DNA of 55,537 nucleotides from contig JABABQ010000033.1 of the NCBI GenBank assembly GCA_014238155.1, positions 1 through 55,537 of the forward strand, in the 5' to 3' direction. Below the pieces are notes generated by a model that saw only the letters and a list, made by a program, of their open reading frames with translations, did not search any database and was not told the DNA's origin. Position 1 is the first letter of the stretch; every line of letters begins with the position of its first letter. Origin of the DNA: Rhizobiaceae bacterium. GTDB lineage: Bacteria > Pseudomonadota > Alphaproteobacteria > Rhizobiales > Rhizobiaceae. Positions 50,061 to 55,537 of the stretch are shown piece after piece. Made by a program: the position numbers and the translations under genes.

Positions 50061-51470
50061 ATGTGCACCCGAACGTTGCCCCGGCAGAATATTACCCATA
50101 TCCTTGATGAAGTTGCCAGTCACCAGCCGTTCAATATTTGGCGAGGCTTGCAGCGTGAGCCAATCGGGGACTTTAACTTGTTTGAAATTTGCAATCGCCG
50201 CATCGACGATAAAAGAACTGAACTTGTATTGCTGACACAGGCTTTGATTCAAATTCCAACCATCAATCCACCCGGCGATGCCTATACGCCCTGCGCCGAA
50301 TTAATCGGCAACCGATTGAGAAAACGCAATTTTGATGTTCAGTATATTCGCGCGCATGACACGCCCGGCGACAGCGACGCCTTTCCGCGCACCAATGTGG
50401 TGGCCCGTCTGGAAGGAAAACGGCCGGGCAAGACAGTCCATTTTAACTCTCACATCGACGTCGTGGAAGTTGGCGATGGCTGGACGGTTGATCCGTTTTC
50501 CGCAGAGGTGCGGGACGGCAAGGTATTTGGCCGCGGTGCCTGTGACATGAAGGGCGGCCTTGCAGCGTCCATCATCGCGGTTGAGGCCTATATGGAAGCC
50601 AATCCCGGCTTTGCCGGGGCGATTGAGATATCTGGCACTGTGGATGAGGAATCCGGTGGTTTTGGCGGCGTTGCGCACCTGGCGTCAAAGGGTCTGTTTT
50701 CCAAACCGCGGGTCGACCACGTGATCATTCCCGAGCCTCTAAACAAGGATCGCGTCTGCCTCGGGCACCGGGGGGTCTGGTGGGCAGAAATTGAAACTTT
50801 TGGCACCCAGGCCCACGGATCAATGCCGTTTTTGGGCGACAGCGCAATCCGACATATGGGCTCGGTGGTCAATGCTTTTGAGACCGAACTCTATCCGCAA
50901 CTGGCCGAAAAACGCACCGAAATGCCAGTGGTGCCGGAAGGTGCCAAACAATCGACCATGAATTTCAACTCCGTCCATGGCGGGGAATCGGAAACCGGGG
51001 CCGGCGGCAAGCCCGATGATTATGACGGGCTTCCCAGTCCCAATGTGGCGGATTCCTGTCGACTGATTCTCGACCGGCGTTTCCTGATTGAAGAAGATCT
51101 TGCCACGGTGAAGGGAGAAGTCACCGCCATTCTGGACGGTTTGAAACGAGACCGCGAAGCATTCGACTATGCCATCCGCGATATTATGGAAGTGCTGCCG
51201 ACCATGACCGAACGTGACGCTCCGGTCGTTGAAGCCGTTTCCCAGGGCATTCGAGAAGTGATGGGCAAGGAGCCTGAATATGTCATTTCACCGGGCACTT
51301 ATGATCAAAAGCACATAGCGCGAATAGGCCATTTGCACGACTGCATCGCATATGGGCCGGGCATTTTGGACCTTGCACATATGGCCGATGAATATGTGGT
51401 TATTGACGACATGATCGAGTCCGCCAAGGTCATGTGCCACGCTATCCACGCTTTATTGGAAGCTCGGTAA
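50061..51470 (+). CDS. M20-family metallopeptidase (ArgE/DapE type)
   Basis: The protein, up to 469 residues, is a zinc-dependent aminoacylase. Ligands are visible as H and D in NSHIDVVEVGDGW, D in GRGACDMKGG, the base E in VDEESGG, E in IIPEPL, and the C-terminal His in YDQKHIARIG. The start is uncertain. The frame is open from ATG 50061, but family resemblance begins near RTELVLLTQALIQIPT. A TTG near 50190 with GGGG upstream would give a normal-length protein. It is followed after 86 bp by a dipeptide-type importer, which suggests that the imported peptide or acyl amino acid is hydrolysed by this enzyme. Confidence 0.88.
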   Translation: MCTRTLPRQNITHILDEVASHQPFNIWRGLQREPIGDFNLFEICNRRIDDKRTELVLLTQALIQIPTINPPGDAYTPCAELIGNRLRKRNFDVQYIRAHDTPGDSDAFPRTNVVARLEGKRPGKTVHFNSHIDVVEVGDGWTVDPFSAEVRDGKVFGRGACDMKGGLAASIIAVEAYMEANPGFAGAIEISGTVDEESGGFGGVAHLASKGLFSKPRVDHVIIPEPLNKDRVCLGHRGVWWAEIETFGTQAHGSMPFLGDSAIRHMGSVVNAFETELYPQLAEKRTEMPVVPEGAKQSTMNFNSVHGGESETGAGGKPDDYDGLPSPNVADSCRLILDRRFLIEEDLATVKGEVTAILDGLKRDREAFDYAIRDIMEVLPTMTERDAPVVEAVSQGIREVMGKEPEYVISPGTYDQKHIARIGHLHDCIAYGPGILDLAHMADEYVVIDDMIESAKVMCHAIHALLEAR

Positions 51471-51556
51471 ACGTCGCCGACACTCTACTGCTGACAGGCA
51501 CCATCCAAGGTGCTTAACTGAAAAAAATTGTTATTGGTAAAAGGGAGATATTCACG

Positions 51557-53053
51557 ATGAAAACGATGAAAAAACTGTTTGCAGCCGCTTTGGTGACGAC
51601 CGCATTGGCCCCACTTGTCCTTGCAGGTCAGGCAATCGCCGCCAAGACCAGCCTCGTTATGGGCATGGCGCTGGAGCCGCCTCACCTCGATCCTACAGCA
51701 GGTGCGCCAGCAGCCATCGATGAAGTTGTCTATGCCAACGTGTTTGAAGGTCTCACACGAATTGGTTCAAAAGGCGAAGTTCTGCCAGCTCTGGCTAAAA
51801 GCTGGGAGATATCCGCCGATGGCAAAACCTACACGTTCAATCTGCATCATGGGGTGAAATTCCACGACGGGTCGACATTTGATGCTGAAGACGCCAAATT
51901 TTCGCTTGATCGTGCCCGCGCTGAAGGCTCGACGAACGCTCAAAAAGCTCTTTTTGCGGGCATCGATTCCGTTACCGTCAAAGACGCCAATACCCTGGTC
52001 GTCCAGCTGAAAACGCCGGCCGGTAATTTCCTGTTTAACATGGGCTGGGGTGACGCCATTATGGTGGCACCGGAAACGGCAGAGGGAAACAAGGTCAATC
52101 CAGTTGGCACGGGGCCGTTCAAATTCGGCAGCTGGGTGAAGGGCGCGTCCGTCAATCTGGTCAAGAACGGCGATTACTGGGGTACGCCAATCGCGCTGGA
52201 GAAGGCAACCTTCCGGTTTATTTCCGATCCAGCCGCATCGCTTTCAGCCATGCTGGCAGGCGACGTTGATGCATTTGCCAATTTTCCTGCCCCGGAAACC
52301 ATGCCGCAATTGCGGGCTGATCCGCGCTTCAAAGTGGTGATTGGTTCCACTGAAGGTGAGACAATTCTGTCCACCAACAATACCAAACCGCCGTTCAATG
52401 ACGTGCGCGTGCGTCGAGCCATTGCTCACGCCCTGGACCGTCAGGCGATTATCGATGGTGCGATGTTTGGTCTCGGCACACCGATCGGCACTCATTTTGC
52501 CCCACACCACCCGGCATATGTTAATCTGGTTGATCAATACCCGATGGATCTTGAGGCCGCCAAAAAACTTCTGGCCGACGCCGGTCATCCAAACGGCTTT
52601 AAGGCGACATTGAAGTTGCCACCGCCCACCTATGCACGCCGCGGTGGTGAAATTGTTGCCGCGCAATTGCGCAAGATTGGCATTGACCTGGAGATTATTC
52701 CTGTCGAATGGGGCGTCTGGGTACCGGAAGTGTTCAAGGCGAAAGACTATGACCTGACCATCGTCTCCCACACCGAGCCGATGGATATCGGCATCTATTC
52801 ACGCGATGCTTATTATTTCAACTATTCCAGCGATGCCTTCAACGCCACCATCGCCAAGCTGAACGAAACAACCGGCGAAGCCGAACGCTATGCGTTAATG
52901 GCACAGGCGCAGAAGATCATATCGCAAGATGCGGTCAACGGTTTCATGTTCCAGTTTGCCAAGGCTGGCGTGTGGAACGCCAAGGTCAATGGGCTATGGG
53001 AAAACTCTCCGGTGCAGGCCAATGACCTGACCGGTGTCAGCTGGAGCGACTGA
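51557..53053 (+). CDS. dipeptide/oligopeptide-type ABC substrate-binding protein
   Basis: The 498-residue exported protein belongs to the SBP_bac_5 family. Its signal peptide spans residues 1-28 (basic start, long Ala/Leu core). The mature domain has EPPHLDPTAGAPAAIDEVVY, the ligand-cleft segment NVFEGLTRIG, and SWEISADGKTYTF. Relatives bind peptides, opines, nickel or glutathione. AAGGGAGAT precedes the ATG. It is the first gene of a transporter set that continues to the window end. Confidence 0.9.
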   Translation: MKTMKKLFAAALVTTALAPLVLAGQAIAAKTSLVMGMALEPPHLDPTAGAPAAIDEVVYANVFEGLTRIGSKGEVLPALAKSWEISADGKTYTFNLHHGVKFHDGSTFDAEDAKFSLDRARAEGSTNAQKALFAGIDSVTVKDANTLVVQLKTPAGNFLFNMGWGDAIMVAPETAEGNKVNPVGTGPFKFGSWVKGASVNLVKNGDYWGTPIALEKATFRFISDPAASLSAMLAGDVDAFANFPAPETMPQLRADPRFKVVIGSTEGETILSTNNTKPPFNDVRVRRAIAHALDRQAIIDGAMFGLGTPIGTHFAPHHPAYVNLVDQYPMDLEAAKKLLADAGHPNGFKATLKLPPPTYARRGGEIVAAQLRKIGIDLEIIPVEWGVWVPEVFKAKDYDLTIVSHTEPMDIGIYSRDAYYFNYSSDAFNATIAKLNETTGEAERYALMAQAQKIISQDAVNGFMFQFAKAGVWNAKVNGLWENSPVQANDLTGVSWSD

Positions 53054-53080
53054 GGCACAGTCACTGCTTCGTAATCTACC

Positions 53081-54031
53081 ATGATCATGTTTCTGATCAG
53101 AAAAATACTTTGGGCGACTGCCACCTTGGCGGTCGCCTCTGTTTTGGTGTTTGCCACACTGGAAATAATTCCGGGCGACCCGGCGCAAGTCATGCTGGGG
53201 ATCAATGCCACCGACGAAGCGATTGCCGCCCTGCGCCAGGATCTGGGGCTCAACAAACCGGTTCTGGAACGCTACTTCTCCTGGATATTCGGCATGCTGC
53301 AGGGAGATTTCGGCAACAGTTACACCTATTCGGTTCCAGTCAATGAACTGGTTGCAGACCGCATCACCATCAGCCTGCCGCTGGCGCTTTTGTCGCTGCT
53401 CCTTTCCACAGTTATTGCCATTCCGCTTGGCCTTTATTCTGCTTCAAGACGCGGCAGTCTGGCCGACACAAGCATTATGGCACTGAGCCAGGTGGGCATC
53501 GCCATTCCCAATTTCTGGCTGGCTCTGCTGCTCGTCTATTTTCTTGCGATCTGGCTGCAGCTGGTGCCTGCGGGCGGGTTTCCCGGCTGGGATGCCGGGT
53601 TTGTCGTCGCGTTGAAATCCCTGCTGTTGCCAACAATATCGCTGGCCTTGCCGCAAGCGGCAATCCTGTCCCGCATCACCCGTTCGGCCTTGCTGGAAAC
53701 ACTCGGGGAAGATTATATCCGAACCGCAAGGGCCAAAGGATTGAGCACAGGCGCAACGATCTGGAAGCACGGCATGCGCAATGCGATGATTCCGGTACTG
53801 ACCATTCTGGGCCTGCAATTTGCCTATCTGCTGGCCGGCACGATCATCATTGAAAATGTATTCTATCTTCCCGGCCTGGGGCGTCTGGTCTTTCAGGCAA
53901 TATCATTGCGCGATCTGATCGTCGTGGAATCCGTGGTCATGATGCTGGTGGCGACGATCATTGTCATTAATCTGATTGTTGACCTTGCCTATTTATGGGT
54001 CGATCCGCGCCTGAGGCATCGCAGCGCATGA
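53081..54031 (+). CDS. dipeptide-type ABC permease (DppB-like)
   Basis: The 316-residue permease has six transmembrane segments, an N-terminal ILWATATLAVASVLVFATLE helix, the PGDPA motif after it, and the EAA loop EDYIRTARAKGLS that contacts the ATPase. It starts 27 bp after the binding-protein gene and ends in an ATGA overlap with the next permease. Confidence 0.92.
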   Translation: MIMFLIRKILWATATLAVASVLVFATLEIIPGDPAQVMLGINATDEAIAALRQDLGLNKPVLERYFSWIFGMLQGDFGNSYTYSVPVNELVADRITISLPLALLSLLLSTVIAIPLGLYSASRRGSLADTSIMALSQVGIAIPNFWLALLLVYFLAIWLQLVPAGGFPGWDAGFVVALKSLLLPTISLALPQAAILSRITRSALLETLGEDYIRTARAKGLSTGATIWKHGMRNAMIPVLTILGLQFAYLLAGTIIIENVFYLPGLGRLVFQAISLRDLIVVESVVMMLVATIIVINLIVDLAYLWVDPRLRHRSA

Positions 54032-54867
54032 CCGGGTTTTTTCAAACGGCCATGCGCAATCGCAGTTTTGCAACCGGCTTTGTCATCACCGCCATGGTGG
54101 TCCTGATGGCGGCGGTCTCATTCCTCTGGACCCCTTATGATGTCACCGATCTGGATATCTCAGCAAAACTGAAAGCGCCGGGCTGGTCGCACTGGTTTGG
54201 CACCGACCATTTCGGGCGGGACATATTCTCAATGATTATGGTGGGTGCCCGCAACTCCATCGCCGTCGCGCTGGTTGCGGTAATCATAGGTGTCGGCATT
54301 GGTGTACCGGTGGGCTGTTGGGCATCGGCAAGGGGTGGCCTGCTGGATGAAGCCCTGATGCGTGGCAATGATGTTATATTTGCCTTTCCGGCCCTTCTAT
54401 CTGCGGTCATGATCACTGCGATTTTTGGCCCCGGTGCCATCAACGCCATCATCGCCATAGGCATATTCAACATTCCGGTATTTGCACGTCTCGCCCGTGG
54501 TGCAGCCCTGTCTCTATGGCCGCGTGACTTCATCATGGCGGCGCGGGCTGCGGGCAAGAACAAAACCCGCATCACCATTGAACACATCGTACCCAACATG
54601 GCCAATCTATTGATCGTCCAGGCGACAATTGCATTTGCACTGGGCATAATTCAGGAGGCCGGATTGGCCTATGTCGGGCTCGGCACCCAACCACCCTTGC
54701 CGAGCTGGGGCAAAATGCTCAACGAAGCGCAAACGATGATGAGTTTTGCCCCGCACATGGCGATAATTCCCGGCCTTGCAATCGTCATTACTGTTGTGGG
54801 CCTGAACCTGCTGGGCGATGGTCTGCGCGATGTTTTGGACCCACGCCTGGTGAGAAAGCGTGACTGA
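54028..54867 (+). CDS. dipeptide-type ABC permease (DppC-like)
   Basis: The 279-residue permease begins at ATG 54028, overlapping the previous stop. It has the N-terminal OppC_N-like helix, the segment HWFGTDHFGRDIFS, and the EAA loop PRDFIMAARAAGKNK. Six membrane segments are expected. The stop overlaps the ATPase start by ATGA. Confidence 0.92.
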   Translation: MTGFFQTAMRNRSFATGFVITAMVVLMAAVSFLWTPYDVTDLDISAKLKAPGWSHWFGTDHFGRDIFSMIMVGARNSIAVALVAVIIGVGIGVPVGCWASARGGLLDEALMRGNDVIFAFPALLSAVMITAIFGPGAINAIIAIGIFNIPVFARLARGAALSLWPRDFIMAARAAGKNKTRITIEHIVPNMANLLIVQATIAFALGIIQEAGLAYVGLGTQPPLPSWGKMLNEAQTMMSFAPHMAIIPGLAIVITVVGLNLLGDGLRDVLDPRLVRKRD

Positions 54868-55537
54868 TGCTGGATATTGACGGGCTCAATCTGTCGATTG
54901 GCGACACTCCAATTCTCAAGGATATCAATCTGTCCATTGAGCCTGGACAAATTTTGGGCATTGTCGGTGAAAGTGGCTCCGGAAAATCGATGACTGCGCT
55001 GAGCGCGATGCAACTTTTGCCGGAAGGGTCCAAAACATCCGGTTCCGTGCACTTCAATCAACACCAGTTGCTGGATGCTGATGATACATTGATGCAGGAC
55101 CTTCGTGGTGACGATATCGCCATGATCTTCCAGGAACCGATGACCGCACTTAATCCGGTTCACACAATCGGCGATCAGATTGCCGAAGGCATCATGCTGC
55201 ACGATCGTGCCGAACGTCGTGATGCAATGGCGCGAACGATTGGCCTGATGGAACGGGTCGGATTGCCGGTCAGCCGTTTTCCACTGACCCGCTATCCGCA
55301 CGAATTGTCAGGTGGGCAGCGCCAAAGGGTCATGATTGCCATGGCCTGTGCCCAGCATCCCGAATTGCTGATCGCTGACGAACCGACCACGGCGCTGGAC
55401 GTCACGTTGCAGGCGCAGATATTGCAACTGCTGCGCAGTCTGGTCGAAGAACAGAATATGGGACTGATCCTGATCAGCCATGACCTTGCCGTTGTCGCCG
55501 AGATGACCGATCAACTGGTCGTCATGCGCAACGGTGA
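54867..55537 (+). CDS. dipeptide-type ABC ATPase (DppD-like), truncated by the window end
   Basis: About 223 codons are present with no stop. Visible motifs are Walker [11 protein letters not shown]-loop [14 protein letters not shown], signature [12 protein letters not shown], Walker [13 protein letters not shown] and H-loop [11 protein letters not shown]. The spacing fits the first of two ATPases, or the first half of a fused one, in a Dpp-type importer. The start ATG overlaps the permease stop. The C-terminal oligopeptide-binding tail lies outside the window. Confidence 0.93.
   Translation, partial: MLDIDGLNLSIGDTPILKDINLSIEPGQILGIVGESGSGKSMTALSAMQLLPEGSKTSGSVHFNQHQLLDADDTLMQDLRGDDIAMIFQEPMTALNPVHTIGDQIAEGIMLHDRAERRDAMARTIGLMERVGLPVSRFPLTRYPHELSGGQRQRVMIAMACAQHPELLIADEPTTALDVTLQAQILQLLRSLVEEQNMGLILISHDLAVVAEMTDQLVVMRNG

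Overview
The window looks like a chromosomal stretch of a (probably marine) alphaproteobacterium of the order Hyphomicrobiales (Rhizobiales). The strongest marker is an intact lipid A very-long-chain fatty acid locus (acpXL, fabZXL, fabF2XL, fabF1XL, adh2XL, lpxXL; 33.4-39.1 kb), which is characteristic of that order. A two-subunit formate dehydrogenase of the Methylorubrum FDH1 type, tpa-tauR-xsc gene order and a Liv-type ABC transporter fit the same assignment. I found no tRNA, rRNA, CRISPR array or replication origin.

Layout. 0-4.5 kb: an ankyrin-cytochrome c fusion, a helical/Cys-rich/PDZ protein and a class III nucleotide cyclase with TolB-like and TPR parts. 4.6-10.1 kb: a translationally coupled formate dehydrogenase operon that also encodes a LysE-type exporter and a small cupin. 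10.3-12.7 kb: a DmdA-like methyltransferase, divergent from the FDH operon, and an AlkC-type DNA glycosylase with an Ig-like tail. 12.7-14.8 kb: a divergent four-gene set of little-known families (two Lin0512 paralogues facing DUF1989 plus a carboxymuconolactone decarboxylase-like protein). 14.8-21.4 kb: a HI0933-type flavoprotein and a five-gene Liv-type ABC importer. 21.4-22.4 kb: an AT-rich, repeat-bearing strip with a glycine-zipper mini-protein and a small inverted-repeat element. 22.4-32.4 kb: one long minus-strand run, led by sulfolactate genes suyA-suyB and slcC-comC, continuing into a flavin reductase, amidase, acyl-CoA synthetase, deacetylase and APH-fold kinase. 32.5-33.3 kb: the divergent GntR regulator (suyR). 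33.4-39.1 kb: the acpXL locus. 39.1-47.2 kb: SoeC, SoeB, a TauE-type exporter, xsc, a small secreted protein, tauR and tpa. 47.5-49.3 kb: a tandem duplication of a secreted protein gene plus an IS remnant. 49.4-55.5 kb: an L,D-transpeptidase, an M20 peptidase and a dipeptide-type ABC importer that runs off the window.

How it works together. Organosulfur catabolism dominates. Taurine is converted by Tpa to sulfoacetaldehyde, and Xsc cleaves this to acetyl phosphate and sulfite. SlcC and ComC together interconvert the sulfolactate enantiomers through sulfopyruvate, and SuyAB splits (R)-sulfolactate to pyruvate and sulfite. Both routes release sulfite, which the TauE-like carrier can export and a Soe-type membrane dehydrogenase could oxidise. 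The catalytic SoeA gene is, however, not in the window. DmdA-like demethylation would feed C1 units towards formate, which the divergently transcribed FDH could oxidise; that link is inference.

The most striking structural observations are: a TA-flanked 273-bp element inserted exactly in the stop codon of adh2XL; soeBC without soeA; a tandem duplicate whose non-coding leader is far better conserved than its coding core; YTGGACCYA motifs upstream of tpa, tauR and xsc; a near-perfect intrinsic terminator inside the suy operon; and the uncharacterised Lin0512/DUF1989 divergent module.
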